64,000 nucleotides of DNA from Camelimonas lactis (GCF_004342915.1 NZ_SLWL01000003.1:62001-126000); one strand, 5' to 3'. Shown: positions 29,933-39,023, counted from the first letter of the stretch. Numbers and translations: made by a program. The notes: generated by a model from the letters alone, not told the origin.

Positions 29933-30967
29933 ATGGGTTACAAGGTCGCCATCGCCGGCGCCACCGGCAACGTCGGGCGTGAGATGCTGCAAATCCTTGC
30001 CGACCGGGCCTTCCCGGCGGACGAGGTCGTGCCGCTGGCCTCGCGCCGCAGCCTCGGTCAGGAAGTCTCCTACGGTGATCGCACCCTGAAGGTGAAGGAT
30101 CTCGCCACCTACGACTTCTCCGACGTCGATATCTGCCTGATGTCCGCCGGCGGCGACGTGTCGAAGGAATGGTCGCCGAAGCTGGGCGCCCAGGGCGTCG
30201 TCGTCATCGACAATTCGTCGGCTTTCCGCATGGACCCGGACGTGCCGCTTGTTGTGCCGGAGGTGAACGGCGACGCGGTGCGCGGCTTCACGAAGAAGAA
30301 CATCATCGCCAATCCGAACTGCTCGACCGCCCAGCTCGTCGTGGCGCTGAAGCCGCTGCACGACAGGGCGACCATCCGGCGCGTCGTCGTCTCGACCTAC
30401 CAGTCGGTGTCCGGCGCCGGCAAGGACGCCATGGACGAGCTGTTCAACCAGACCCGCTCGATCTTCACCGCCGGCGAACTGAAGACCACCAAGTTCCCGA
30501 AGCGCATCGCCTTCAACCTCATTCCGCAGATCGACGTCTTCATGGAAGACGGCTTCACCAAGGAAGAGTGGAAGATGGTGGCTGAGACCAAGAAGATCCT
30601 CGATCCGAAGATCAGGCTGACCGCCACCGCCGTGCGCGTGCCGGTGTTCATCTCCCATTCGGAATCGGTGAACATCGAGTTCGAGAACCCGATCACCGCT
30701 GACGAGGCGCGTGACATCCTGCGCAATGCGCCGGGCTGCATCGTCATCGACAAGCGCGAACCCGGCGGCTACATCACCCCGCACGAGGCGGCCGGTGAGG
30801 ACGCCACCTATATCTCGCGCATCCGTGAGGATCCCACCGTCGACAATGGCCTCGCCATGTGGGTGGTTTCGGACAACCTGCGCAAGGGCGCGGCCCTCAA
30901 CGCCGTGCAGATCGCGGAAGCGCTCATCAACCGCAAGCTGCTGACCCCGAAGAAGCAGGCGGCCTGA
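29933..30967 (+). CDS. asd: aspartate-semialdehyde dehydrogenase
   Basis: Reduces aspartyl phosphate to aspartate semialdehyde, the branch point for lysine, diaminopimelate, threonine and methionine. The 344 residues start with the nucleotide-binding VAIAGATGNVGREML; the catalytic Cys is in NPNCSTAQLVVALKPLH, and EEWKMVAETKKIL and RVPVF(I)SHSE are conserved. The start ATG follows AAGGA by about 9 bases. It is a single-gene unit closed by an intrinsic terminator. Aspartokinase (lysC), the previous step, is not in this window. Confidence 0.98.
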   Translation: MGYKVAIAGATGNVGREMLQILADRAFPADEVVPLASRRSLGQEVSYGDRTLKVKDLATYDFSDVDICLMSAGGDVSKEWSPKLGAQGVVVIDNSSAFRMDPDVPLVVPEVNGDAVRGFTKKNIIANPNCSTAQLVVALKPLHDRATIRRVVVSTYQSVSGAGKDAMDELFNQTRSIFTAGELKTTKFPKRIAFNLIPQIDVFMEDGFTKEEWKMVAETKKILDPKIRLTATAVRVPVFISHSESVNIEFENPITADEARDILRNAPGCIVIDKREPGGYITPHEAAGEDATYISRIREDPTVDNGLAMWVVSDNLRKGAALNAVQIAEALINRKLLTPKKQAA

Positions 30968-30991
30968 TTACACAAGGTGTCCTAAACTGAA

Positions 30992-31023
30992 GACGCCGCC
31001 CTTTCGGGCGGCGTCGCCGTTTT
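30992..31023 (+). terminator. intrinsic terminator of asd
   Basis: Perfect 10-bp stem GACGCCGCCC / GGGCGGCGTC with loop TTTC, followed after GCCG by TTTT (31020-31023), 25 bases after the stop codon. Confidence 0.8.
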
Positions 31024-31042
31024 CAACGCGCGCCGCCGCGGT

Positions 31043-31735
31043 TCAGTCGCAGCGCGGCGCCAGCCGGCCCAACGCCTCCAGACCGTCCACCGCCGGTTCG
31101 AATGCACCGGTTTCCGGGTTGCGCACCCGCAGCACGCCGTCGACCACGCCGAAATAGGCGCCGTGCAGCGCGATCTGGTTACGCTCCGCCAGAATGCGGA
31201 CGCAGGGGAAGGTCATGAGATTGCGGAGCGACAGCTCGATGGCCGCGAACTCCAGCCGGGTGATGTAATCGGCCGCGTTGCGGGCCTGCGGACCGAGCGC
31301 GTCGGCCGCCGGCTGGATCTGCGCCATCCATTTGCCAATGAAATCACCCGGCGACAGGGGATCGGCATGATTGGCGAACGCCTTGATGCCGCCGCACATC
31401 TGGTGGCCGAGCACGACGATGTGCTTCACCTTCAGGGCCTGCACGGCGAACTCGAGCGCCGCGGACGTGCCGTGGAAATCACCGCCGGTTTCAAACGGCG
31501 GCACCAGATTGGACACGTTGCGGACCACGAACAGTTCGCCAGGGCTGGCGTCGAAAATCACCTCCGGCGACACGCGGCTGTCGCAGCAGCCGATAATCAG
31601 CGTCTCGGGACTCTGCCCGCGCTCGGCCAGAACCTCGAAGCGCTTGCGTTCGCTGGGAAAGCGCCCGTTCAGGAATGCCTTGTACCCCTCCGTCAAACGG
31701 CTGGGAAATGCGGGGGTGACAGCTTCTCTGGCCAT
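31043..31735 (-). CDS. beta-class carbonic anhydrase
   Basis: A 230-residue zinc enzyme that interconverts CO2 and bicarbonate. The ligand motifs are visible: Cys and Asp in GCCDSRVSPE near residue 51, and His/Cys in VVLGHQMCGGIKAF near 111. RNVSNLVPPFE is the conserved tract after the first motif. The start has GGAG about 5 bases upstream. Supply of bicarbonate would suit the carboxylating crotonyl-CoA reductase encoded 17 kb away, but that link is only a suggestion. It converges on asd. Confidence 0.95.
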   Translation of the reverse strand: MAREAVTPAFPSRLTEGYKAFLNGRFPSERKRFEVLAERGQSPETLIIGCCDSRVSPEVIFDASPGELFVVRNVSNLVPPFETGGDFHGTSAALEFAVQALKVKHIVVLGHQMCGGIKAFANHADPLSPGDFIGKWMAQIQPAADALGPQARNAADYITRLEFAAIELSLRNLMTFPCVRILAERNQIALHGAYFGVVDGVLRVRNPETGAFEPAVDGLEALGRLAPRCD

Positions 31736-32145
31736 GGGCGCTCCATGTCATGGGTGGTGACGATGTCCCGGGACACGCAGCCGGCGACCCTGACGCGCCG
31801 CAAAGGACGCGTCCTGGCAACACGCGCGACCGGCGCCCCGCAGACGGATTGCAACACCGTTTGCGCCCGTAAAGCCTTGTACGCAATCATTTTATGCACC
31901 ATTGAAAAATGTGGAATTTGCCGGCGCAATAGCAGACGTCGGCGTCCGCACGCGTCTGCGACCCCGAACGTTTGCGGCCGTGCGCGGCTTGACGCCATGG
32001 GTCGCCGCCATGGCGAAGCCCTGAGGCATCCTGGCTGAATGGCTCCGGCGCCAGGCTTGCGAAATTGCGGAAATCCGGCACAAACACCTCCAGAAACACG
32101 CGCCGTTCCAGACAGGACGGCGACCACACACGCCAGGAGTTTCTG
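31736..32145. other. divergent intergenic region, carbonic anhydrase / lyase
   Basis: No gene seen. An AT-rich patch at about 31885-31920 contains, on the minus strand, TTCCAC and TAAAAT hexamers 16 bases apart, a weak promoter candidate for the carbonic anhydrase gene. The AGGAG site at 32135-32139 serves the lyase gene. Confidence 0.35.
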
Positions 32146-33024
32146 ATGACCGCCATTCGCCCCCGCCGCAGCGTTCTTTACATGCCGGGCTCGAACGCCC
32201 GCGCGCTGGAGAAGGCGAAAACCCTGCCGGCCGACGCGCTGATTCTTGACCTGGAAGACGCGGTGGCGCCTGACGCCAAGGCCAGCGCCCGTGACCAGGT
32301 GTGCGGCGCCGTGAAGGCCGGCGGTTATGGCCCCCGCGAGGTCATCATCCGCGCCAATGGCCTCGACACCCCCTGGGGTCGCGATGACATCCTCGCCGCC
32401 GCCGCAGCGCGTCCCGACGGCATCCTGATTCCCAAGGTGTCCAATCCGGAAACCCTGCAGGAGGTTGGCAAGCTGCTGGCCGGCGCGCCGGACAACATTC
32501 GCGTCTGGGCCATGGTCGAAACCCCGGCCGCCATGCTCGACATCGCCCGCATCTCCGCCGCGGCCCGCGACAGGTCCACCCGCCTCGCCTGCTTCGTCAT
32601 GGGCACCAACGACCTGGCCAAGGAAACCCGCGCCCGCTTCGTACCTGGCCGCGCGCCCATGTTGCCATGGCTGTCGCTGGCCCTCACCGCCGCCCGCGCC
32701 GAGGGTCTCGACATTCTCGACGGCGTCTACAACAACATTTCCGACATGGATGGCTTCCGCGCCGAGTGCGAACAGGGCCGCGATTTCGGTTTTGACGGCA
32801 AGACCCTGATTCACCCGACCCAGGTGGAGCCGGCCAACGAGATTTTCGCGCCGCCAGCCGCCGAGGTGGCGTGGGCCCGCAAGATCATCGCCGCCTTCCA
32901 GCTGCCGGAGAACGCCGGCAAGGGCGTGCTGTCGGTGGACGGCAAGATGGTCGAGATCCTGCACGCGGAAATGGGCAAGCGCGTCGTCGCCGTGGCCGAC
33001 GCCATCGCCGCCCGCCAAGGCTGA
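32146..33024 (+). CDS. HpcH/HpaI-CitE family CoA ester lyase or malyl-CoA thioesterase
   Basis: A 292-residue member of the citrate-lyase-beta-like family. It begins RRSVLYMPGSNARALEKA and has LILDLEDAVAPDAK (acid metal ligands), WAMVETPAAML, and FDGKTLIHPTQV. Its size and start resemble (3S)-malyl-CoA thioesterase Mcl2 and CitE-like lyases rather than the longer Mcl1. In the ethylmalonyl-CoA pathway such enzymes split methylmalyl-CoA or hydrolyse malyl-CoA, which fits ccr, ecm and mcd in this window. The exact reaction is inferred. The start has AGGAG 6 bases upstream. Confidence 0.85.
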   Translation: MTAIRPRRSVLYMPGSNARALEKAKTLPADALILDLEDAVAPDAKASARDQVCGAVKAGGYGPREVIIRANGLDTPWGRDDILAAAAARPDGILIPKVSNPETLQEVGKLLAGAPDNIRVWAMVETPAAMLDIARISAAARDRSTRLACFVMGTNDLAKETRARFVPGRAPMLPWLSLALTAARAEGLDILDGVYNNISDMDGFRAECEQGRDFGFDGKTLIHPTQVEPANEIFAPPAAEVAWARKIIAAFQLPENAGKGVLSVDGKMVEILHAEMGKRVVAVADAIAARQG

Positions 33025-33369
33025 GGCGGGTTGCCGGGCAGACGTGGCCGGGCAAGCGTTACCGGAGCTCAACGGACGCGCCAGGGCGTCCGGGCGCCCC
33101 TGAAGCGCGTGGGGTGGCGACAAACCGCTGCGGCGCGCCCATATAGGGACCATCCGGATGACCTGACCATAACCTGGCCAGTCGACCGGACCAGGGGACT
33201 TGCCAGGGGAACCTGGCGAGAACCTGGCTTCCACCTGGAAGCGCCCCCCTCAACCCAGAAGGCGCCGACCATGCCGGAGAATCGCTGTCCGCTCCGGCCA
33301 ACCGGTCCAATGCCTTTCCGGGAAGCGGCCTTCCGCTTTCCGTAAAGGCGCCGGCGCTCCGGCCATGTG
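33025..33369. other. intergenic region upstream of the helicase gene
   Basis: No gene seen. The 8-mer AACCTGGC occurs three times (33171, 33210 and 33221) and a related ACCTGG at 33232. No terminator or clear promoter. Confidence 0.4.
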
Positions 33370-36300
33370 ATGAGCAAACACACCTTTTCCGCCCGCGGCT
33401 CCCTCGCTCCTGGCGAACGCGCCCGCGGCGTCACCGCCATTCTCGGGCCCACCAACACCGGCAAAACCCATTTGGCCATCGAGCGTCTCGTGGCCCATGG
33501 CGAGGGCATGATCGGCCTGCCGCTGCGGTTGCTGGCGCGCGAGGTCTACCAGCGCGTGGTCGAGAAGGTTGGCGCCGCCCATGTCGCCCTGATCACCGGC
33601 GAGGAGAAGATCAAGCCGCCGCGCCCGCGCTACTGGATCTGCACCATCGAGGCGATGCCGCGCGACATCTCTGTCGCCTTCTGCGCCATCGACGAAATCC
33701 AGCTGGCGGCGGATTTCGGCCGCGGTCACGTCTTCACCGACCGGCTGCTCAACATGCGCGGCCGCGATGAGACGCTGATCATCGGCTCCCTGACCATGAA
33801 GCCGCTGATCCAGAAGCTGCTGCCGGGCGCGGAGATCGTCACCCGTCCCCGCCTGTCGACGCTGATGTTCGCTGGCGGCAAAAAAATTACCCGCCTGCCG
33901 CCGCGCTCCGCCATCGTCGCCTTCTCGGTAGAGGAAGTGTACGCGGTCGCCGAACTGATCCGCCGCCAGAAAGGCGGCGCGGCTGTGGTGCTGGGCGCCC
34001 TGTCGCCGCGCACCCGCAACGCCCAGGTGGAGATGTTCCAGTCGGGCGAGGTTGATTATCTGGTCGCCACCGACGCCATCGGCATGGGCCTCAACCTCGA
34101 CCTGCATCACGTCGCCTTCGCCAGCGACCGCAAGTTCGACGGTTTCGGCTTCCGCCGTCTCAATCCGTCCGAGTTCGGCCAAATCGCCGGCCGCGCCGGG
34201 CGCTACATGCGCGATGGAACCTTTGGCACGACCGGACGTTGCCCCGCGTTCGAGCCTGAGCTGGCCGAAGCCATAGAGGAGCACCATTTCGATCCGGTGC
34301 GCGTGCTGCAATGGCGCAATCCCGACCTGAATTTCCGCTCGATCCGGGGCCTGCTGGCCTCGCTGGCCGCCACGCCGAAAGAAGGAGGCCTGACGCGGGC
34401 CCAGACCGCTGATGACATGGCGGCGCTGGAGGCGCTGGCCGGCGACGTCGGGGTGACCGGCCTGGTGCGTCACCCCCAGCATATCGCCCGTCTGTGGGAC
34501 GTCTGCCAGACGCCCGATTACAGAAAAGTCTCGCCACACGCCCATGCAGACCTTGTCAGCACGATATTTCGTGCTCTGATGCGCCACGGCAGCCTTGATG
34601 AAACCTGGTTCGCCCGGCAAATAGCCGCTGTTGACCGCACCGACGGGGACATTGACGCCCTGTCGGCGCGCATCGCCCAGGTCCGAACCTGGACTTATGT
34701 CGCCAACCGCCCCGACTGGCTGGCCGATCCTGAGCATTGGCAGGAGCGCGCCCGTCAGGTAGAGGACAAACTTTCGGATGCATTGCACGAGCGGCTCGCC
34801 AGCCGTTTCGTGGACCGGCGCACAAGCGTGCTCATGCGGCGCCTCAGAGAGAACGCGCATATGGAAGCAGTAGTCACGCCCACGGGCGAAGTCAGCGTCG
34901 AAGGGCAGCACGTGGGCAATCTCCGCGGCCTTCATTTCGTGCCTGACCCGCAGGCGGATGGATCGGAAGCCCGCGCCTTGCGCGCCGCCGCGCAAAAATC
35001 GCTTGGCCCCGAGCTTGAAGCCCGGGCCGAGCGGGTGTCGATGGCGGTGGACGAGGCGTTTGTGCTGTCCAACGACGGCTCCCTGCGCTGGCTGGGCGAC
35101 ATCGTCGCGAAGCTGGCCCCCGGCGACAAACTGCTCGAGCCGCGCGCCATCCTGCTGGCCGATGACATGCTGGCGGGCGAAGCGCGCGAGAAAGCCCAGG
35201 CGCGCGTCGATCTCTGGGTGAAGTCGCACATCGCCAAACTGCTTGGCGCGCTGACCGCGCTGGAAGAGGCCGCCGACATCGAGGGTCTTGCCCGCGGCGT
35301 CGCCTTCCAGGTGGTGGAAGCGCTGGGCGTGCTGGAACGGTCGAAAGTCGCGCAGGACGTCAAGAGCCTCGACCAGAATGGTCGCGCCCAATTGCGCAAA
35401 TATGGCCTGCGCTTCGGCGCCTACCACATCTACCTTCCGGCCTTGCTGAAGCCGGCGCCGCGCGCGCTCGCCGTGCAGCTCTGGGCGCTCAAGCATGGCG
35501 GCGCCGAGACGAAGGGCCTGGACGAACTGCCGCATCTGGCCGCCTCCGGCCGCACGTCGATCGTGCTCGATCCCGAAATCGGCCGCGACCTTTACCGGGC
35601 CGCCGGCTTCCGCGTCTGCGGCGCCCGCGCCGTGCGCGTCGACATCCTGGAACGCCTGGCTGACCTGATCCGCCCGGCCGTGACCTATCGCCCCGGCGTA
35701 ACGCCGGGCGAGCCGCCGGCTGGCGCGGCCGATGGCGACGGCTTCGTCGTCACCGTGGCCATGACCTCGCTGGTGGGATGCGCCGGCGAGGATTTCGCCT
35801 CGATCCTGCGCTCCCTGAACTACGCCCCGGAGCAGCGCGAAGGCCCGGCCATCACCGTGCCGCTGGTCCCCCGCGCCGCGACCGCGCCGGCGGAAGCCGC
35901 GCCGGGCGAGGACGGGAAGGACGAAGCCGAAGCGAACCAGGCCGGGACCGATGAAAGCGCCGGGCCGGTTGACGCCGGCGCCGCTCCGGAAGAAGTCGCG
36001 CCTCCGGCGGCGGAAGCCCCAGCGGTAACCGAAGCCGCCGCCGAAGCGACGGCAACGCCGGCGCCGGAAGCAGACGATTCGGCGGCTGAAGCCTCCACGC
36101 CAGCCCCGGACGCCTCCGTCGAACCGCTGGCGGCCGGGCCCGCTGGTGAAACAGCCGGCGCGGAAGCAGCGGTGGAAGACGCCGCCACAGCGGAAGAGGT
36201 CGGGCCGGTCCTGCTCGAAATCTGGCGGCCGCAACGTCACCAGCACCATCGCCACGGTCGCGGCGGCCGTGACAACGCCGGACGCGGCGGACGCGGACGT

Positions 36301-36642
36301 GGCGGCCCGGGCAATCAGCAGGACGGCGAGCGCGGCGGCGGTCATCGTGGCGGCCAGCGTCAGGGCGGCCAAGGCCAGGCGGACGCTGGTGAAGGCGGAC
36401 GCCGTGGCGACGACAGGCGCAAGGGCGGCTTTCGCGGCGGCTTTACGCCAGGTCAGGAAGGTACGCGCCCGCGTCCCCGACATGAGGGCCAGGGGCGTCA
36501 GGACAACCGTCACGAGGCCCGGGGCGACCAGCGCGGCGATCGCAAGCCGCAGCGGGCGGAAAAGCAGCCTGACCCGGATTCGCCCTTCGCCAAGCTGTTG
36601 GCGCTGAAGGAGCGGATGCAGTCCAGCGACAAGAAATCCTGA
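33370..36642 (+). CDS. Suv3-like DExH/D RNA helicase with disordered RG-rich tail
   Basis: 1090 residues. A superfamily 2 helicase of the alphaproteobacterial Suv3 (SUPV3L1) type, related to the mitochondrial degradosome helicase: Walker A GPTNTGKTH at 26-34, the DEIQ box at 108-111, and motif VI QIAGRAGRYM near 270. The Suv3 core continues to about residue 800. Then comes an Ala/Glu/Pro-rich acidic stretch (about 835-945) and an Arg/Gly/His-rich tail (about 950-1060), ending in SPFAKLLALKERMQ. A role in RNA turnover is inferred. ATG 33370 is preferred over the adjoining GTG 33367; no strong ribosome site precedes either. The S4-domain gene follows. Confidence 0.92.
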   Translation: MSKHTFSARGSLAPGERARGVTAILGPTNTGKTHLAIERLVAHGEGMIGLPLRLLAREVYQRVVEKVGAAHVALITGEEKIKPPRPRYWICTIEAMPRDISVAFCAIDEIQLAADFGRGHVFTDRLLNMRGRDETLIIGSLTMKPLIQKLLPGAEIVTRPRLSTLMFAGGKKITRLPPRSAIVAFSVEEVYAVAELIRRQKGGAAVVLGALSPRTRNAQVEMFQSGEVDYLVATDAIGMGLNLDLHHVAFASDRKFDGFGFRRLNPSEFGQIAGRAGRYMRDGTFGTTGRCPAFEPELAEAIEEHHFDPVRVLQWRNPDLNFRSIRGLLASLAATPKEGGLTRAQTADDMAALEALAGDVGVTGLVRHPQHIARLWDVCQTPDYRKVSPHAHADLVSTIFRALMRHGSLDETWFARQIAAVDRTDGDIDALSARIAQVRTWTYVANRPDWLADPEHWQERARQVEDKLSDALHERLASRFVDRRTSVLMRRLRENAHMEAVVTPTGEVSVEGQHVGNLRGLHFVPDPQADGSEARALRAAAQKSLGPELEARAERVSMAVDEAFVLSNDGSLRWLGDIVAKLAPGDKLLEPRAILLADDMLAGEAREKAQARVDLWVKSHIAKLLGALTALEEAADIEGLARGVAFQVVEALGVLERSKVAQDVKSLDQNGRAQLRKYGLRFGAYHIYLPALLKPAPRALAVQLWALKHGGAETKGLDELPHLAASGRTSIVLDPEIGRDLYRAAGFRVCGARAVRVDILERLADLIRPAVTYRPGVTPGEPPAGAADGDGFVVTVAMTSLVGCAGEDFASILRSLNYAPEQREGPAITVPLVPRAATAPAEAAPGEDGKDEAEANQAGTDESAGPVDAGAAPEEVAPPAAEAPAVTEAAAEATATPAPEADDSAAEASTPAPDASVEPLAAGPAGETAGAEAAVEDAATAEEVGPVLLEIWRPQRHQHHRHGRGGRDNAGRGGRGRGGPGNQQDGERGGGHRGGQRQGGQGQADAGEGGRRGDDRRKGGFRGGFTPGQEGTRPRPRHEGQGRQDNRHEARGDQRGDRKPQRAEKQPDPDSPFAKLLALKERMQSSDKKS

Positions 36643-36952
36643 TCCCCGGGCGCATCCCCGCGAAACGTCGCCATTTCGCGGGCAGGGCGCGCGTCAGCGC
36701 CGGTTCCAGGCAGCCAGATCCCGGTGACAGGATCTGGCGGTGCTGCTGCAAACGCCCCCCTTCGCCGCCGGGGTTGCGTTGCATCAAACAGCCTGTCCCC
36801 GTCGCGGGCTAAAGTCCGGCCTGAAGCGCTAGGGCGTCCACGGAACGGTTTTGGAACCCGCGGAGGCCGGAAACCGTCTCGTCCAGGCGCCGCGTCGCCA
36901 GCGGCGCGCGGGATTCTCCCTAGTGACGCCAGGCGCAGGAACGTCTGACCGG
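36643..36952 (+). other. intergenic region, helicase / S4-domain gene
   Basis: No gene seen. It holds a 9-bp dyad (36657-36682) shortly after the helicase stop, without a T-tract. The rest is unremarkable. Confidence 0.4.
36657..36682. repeat. dyad element, copy 2
   Basis: CCCGCGAAA (36657-36665) and TTTCGCGGG (36674-36682) form a perfect 9-bp dyad with an 8-base loop. It shares almost all of its sequence with 28091-28114. It lies 14 bases after the helicase stop codon. Confidence 0.65.
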
Positions 36953-37300
36953 ATGACAGAAACCCAGGAGCGGCAACGCATCGACAAATGGCTCTGGTTT
37001 GCCCGCATGGCGCGCACCCGGTCGCTGGCGGTCGCCCTGGTCGCCGGCGGCAGGGTCCGGCTTAACGGGGCCCGCGTTGACGCGCCGGGCAAGGGCGTAA
37101 AGATCGGCGACGTCCTGACGCTGAACCTGCCGCAGGGCGTGCGCGTGGCGCGGATTCTTGGCCTGCCACATCGGCGCGGCCCGGCGCCGGAAGCGGCGCA
37201 ATGCTGGCTGGACCTGACCGGGACGGCTGGACCGGAGGACAATAGCCCGGGACGCGGCGTGGATGAGGACAATGCTGATTCAACCACGCTGGAAATGTGA
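36953..37300 (+). CDS. S4 domain RNA-binding protein (Hsp15-like)
   Basis: 115 residues with an S4 RNA-binding domain at about 8-70: RIDKWLWFARMARTRSLAVALVAGG (split here by helix boundaries), RVRLNGARVDAPGKGVKIGDVL. In E. coli Hsp15 binds stalled 50S subunits carrying nascent chains; that role is inferred by family. The C-terminal 35 residues are Asp/Pro-rich and variable. ATG 36953 is the first start before the domain; its ribosome site is weak. It sits between the helicase gene and fdxA, the usual order in Hyphomicrobiales. Confidence 0.92.
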   Translation: MTETQERQRIDKWLWFARMARTRSLAVALVAGGRVRLNGARVDAPGKGVKIGDVLTLNLPQGVRVARILGLPHRRGPAPEAAQCWLDLTGTAGPEDNSPGRGVDEDNADSTTLEM

Positions 37301-37599
37301 AATAACTTAATCAACATTCCCGGTTGAGTATGGCGTCGTCGCGGATTATTTCAGCATCGTCCGGGCCACGAGGGATGCGCCGCGCGCGGGATGTTTGCGC
37401 CGCAAGCGCGTCCCGCCAGGTCCGGCGCGCTTTGCGAGCATGCCGGCCTTCAGGCGCGGCGGTCAGGCGGAGCTCCGGTCATGGCGGACCGGCATTCCGC
37501 CATTGATGCGTTATCCGCTGGCAGGGGTTCGCAGCCCCGCGTGGAAAACGCTCCAGGAATGCCTCTGGCGTCGTCCGCCAGGGCTCATACGAGGTCGCG
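37301..37599 (+). other. intergenic region upstream of fdxA
   Basis: 299 bases. No gene, hairpin with T-tract or clear promoter seen; a GAGG element just before 37600 is the fdxA ribosome site. Confidence 0.4.
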
Positions 37600-37935
37600 A
37601 TGACATACGTCGTCACTGAGAACTGCATCAAGTGCAAGTATACGGACTGCGTCGAGGTCTGCCCCGTTGACTGCTTCTACGAGGGTGAAAATTTCCTCGT
37701 CATCAATCCCGACGAATGTATTGACTGCGGCGTCTGTGAACCCGAATGCCCTGCCGAGGCCATCAAACCCGACACCGAGCCGGGGCTTGAGGACTGGCTG
37801 AAACTGAATGCCGACCTGTCCGTCTCCTGGCCCAACATCACCCGCAAGCGTGACGCGCCGCCAGACGCGAAGGAGTGGGACGGCAAGCCGGGCAAGCTGC
37901 CCCTGCTGTCGCAGGAGCCGGGCGAAGGCGACTGA
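37600..37935 (+). CDS. fdxA: ferredoxin FdxA (7Fe type)
   Basis: A 111-residue electron carrier with two iron-sulfur clusters. The first set of cysteines ([20 protein letters not shown]) has the spacing of a 3Fe-4S site with an extra Cys, and the second ([18 protein letters not shown]) that of a 4Fe-4S site. The C-terminal 50 residues ([13 protein letters not shown]...) are the FdxA extension found in proteobacteria. It lies in the conserved S4 - fdxA - carD order. The partner reductase is unknown. Confidence 0.97.
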   Translation: MTYVVTENCIKCKYTDCVEVCPVDCFYEGENFLVINPDECIDCGVCEPECPAEAIKPDTEPGLEDWLKLNADLSVSWPNITRKRDAPPDAKEWDGKPGKLPLLSQEPGEGD

Positions 37936-38438
37936 TCCCGCCTCCCCTGCGCCCAAACGCCTCACGATTACCCCGGGGAGCGGTTCGCCGGCCCGCGCTG
38001 GCGGAAGCGCGGCCCCCGAGCGGACGGGGTCCGGCTGCGTGAAAGCGCCTTCGGGACGTAACGGCAGTCAGGGCCGGCAAATCACGCTACGCCGCGCATG
38101 TCCCAACGGCAGGGCTGGCCTCGCGGCCGCACGCAGACATGCGCCCGGCGCGCATGCCGTCAGGCAAATGCTTTGATTCTTTGCAAATTTGTGATATGCA
38201 ATGTGCTGAATGGCCGTTGCCCCATAAGTCATGGCGCAATTGCCCATCCAGGCATCAGGCAAATGAGTTTCTGTTTGTGGCTTCAACCCGTTTGGCGTCG
38301 CAGGCGGAGATGTTTTGCGAGCACCTTGTAGCGCGCAGGCGCAGCGTTTGTGTTGCACCCGCGTGACAATGGCGATTGTCCGCCCTGACCGTCGACGACC
38401 ACGTCCCAATGGACCGTGATCAGGAGGCTTTCCGAATC
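37936..38438 (+). other. long intergenic region, carD leader
   Basis: 503 bases without a gene. The part from 38160 to 38290 is AT-rich against the background. TCAGGCAAATG occurs at 38160-38170 and 38255-38265. A plausible promoter, TTGATT (38173-38178) and TATGCA (38195-38200), would give a carD leader of about 230 bases. The ribosome site AGGAGG lies at 38422-38427. Confidence 0.4.
38173..38200 (+). promoter_or_regulatory. candidate sigma-70-type promoter of carD
   Basis: TTGATT, 16-base spacer, TATGCA, in the most AT-rich part of the carD upstream region. TTGCA and TGCAA arms of a small dyad overlap it. Weak -10 match; assigned by position and base composition. Confidence 0.3.
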
Positions 38439-39023
38439 ATGACTGCAAAGAAAACAGCTAACAAGCTTGGTTTCAAGACTGGAGAGGCCATTGTCTACCC
38501 CTCTCACGGGGTTGGCCACATCCTTGCCATCGAGGAGCAGGAGGTCGCCGGTTTCAAGCTGGAGCTGTTTGTGATCAGCTTTGACAAGGACAAGATGACC
38601 CTCCGTGTTCCGACCTCAAAGGCAGCGAGCGTCGGCATGCGCAAGCTGGCGGACGGCGAGGTGGTGTCGAAGGCGCTCGTGACCCTGACCGGCCGCGCCC
38701 GCGTCAAGCGCACCATGTGGTCGCGCCGGGCGCAGGAATACGAAGCGAAGATTAACTCCGGCGATCTCGTCAGCATCGCCGAAGTCGTGCGCGACCTGCA
38801 CCGCTCCGACGCCCAGCCGGAGCAGTCCTACAGCGAGCGCCAGCTTTACGAGGCTGCCCTGGAGCGGGTGATTTCGGAGCTCGCCGCCGTCAACCGCATT
38901 ACCGACACTGAAGGGCGCAAGCTGGTTGAGGAAGCCCTCGCCAAGAGCCCCCGCGGCGCCGGCAAGACCGATGCGGCGGCTGCGTCCTCCGAGGACGACG
39001 AGGTTCAGGAAGAGGCCGCCTGA
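38439..39023 (+). CDS. CarD family transcriptional regulator
   Basis: 194 residues. The N-terminal RNA-polymerase-interacting domain is recognised by FKTGEAIVYPSHGVGHILAIEEQEVAGFKLELF (conserved start FxxGxxVVYPxHGVG) and TLRVPTSKAASVGMRKL; the C-terminal half is helical and binds DNA in CarD/CdnL. The protein stabilises open complexes at rRNA and other promoters in characterised members. The last 20 residues are acidic and Ala-rich. The start has AGGAGG 11 bases upstream. It ends at a strong terminator. Confidence 0.96.
   Translation: MTAKKTANKLGFKTGEAIVYPSHGVGHILAIEEQEVAGFKLELFVISFDKDKMTLRVPTSKAASVGMRKLADGEVVSKALVTLTGRARVKRTMWSRRAQEYEAKINSGDLVSIAEVVRDLHRSDAQPEQSYSERQLYEAALERVISELAAVNRITDTEGRKLVEEALAKSPRGAGKTDAAAASSEDDEVQEEAA

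Noticed and set aside
31889-31916. TTCCAC / TAAAAT hexamers on the minus strand as the carbonic anhydrase promoter.
   Set aside because: Weak -35 match and over 150 bases from the start codon; kept only as a note in the intergenic entry.
33250-36513. A 1087-codon open frame antisense to the Suv3-like helicase gene.
   Set aside because: A shadow of the helicase reading frame, low complexity, no ribosome site.
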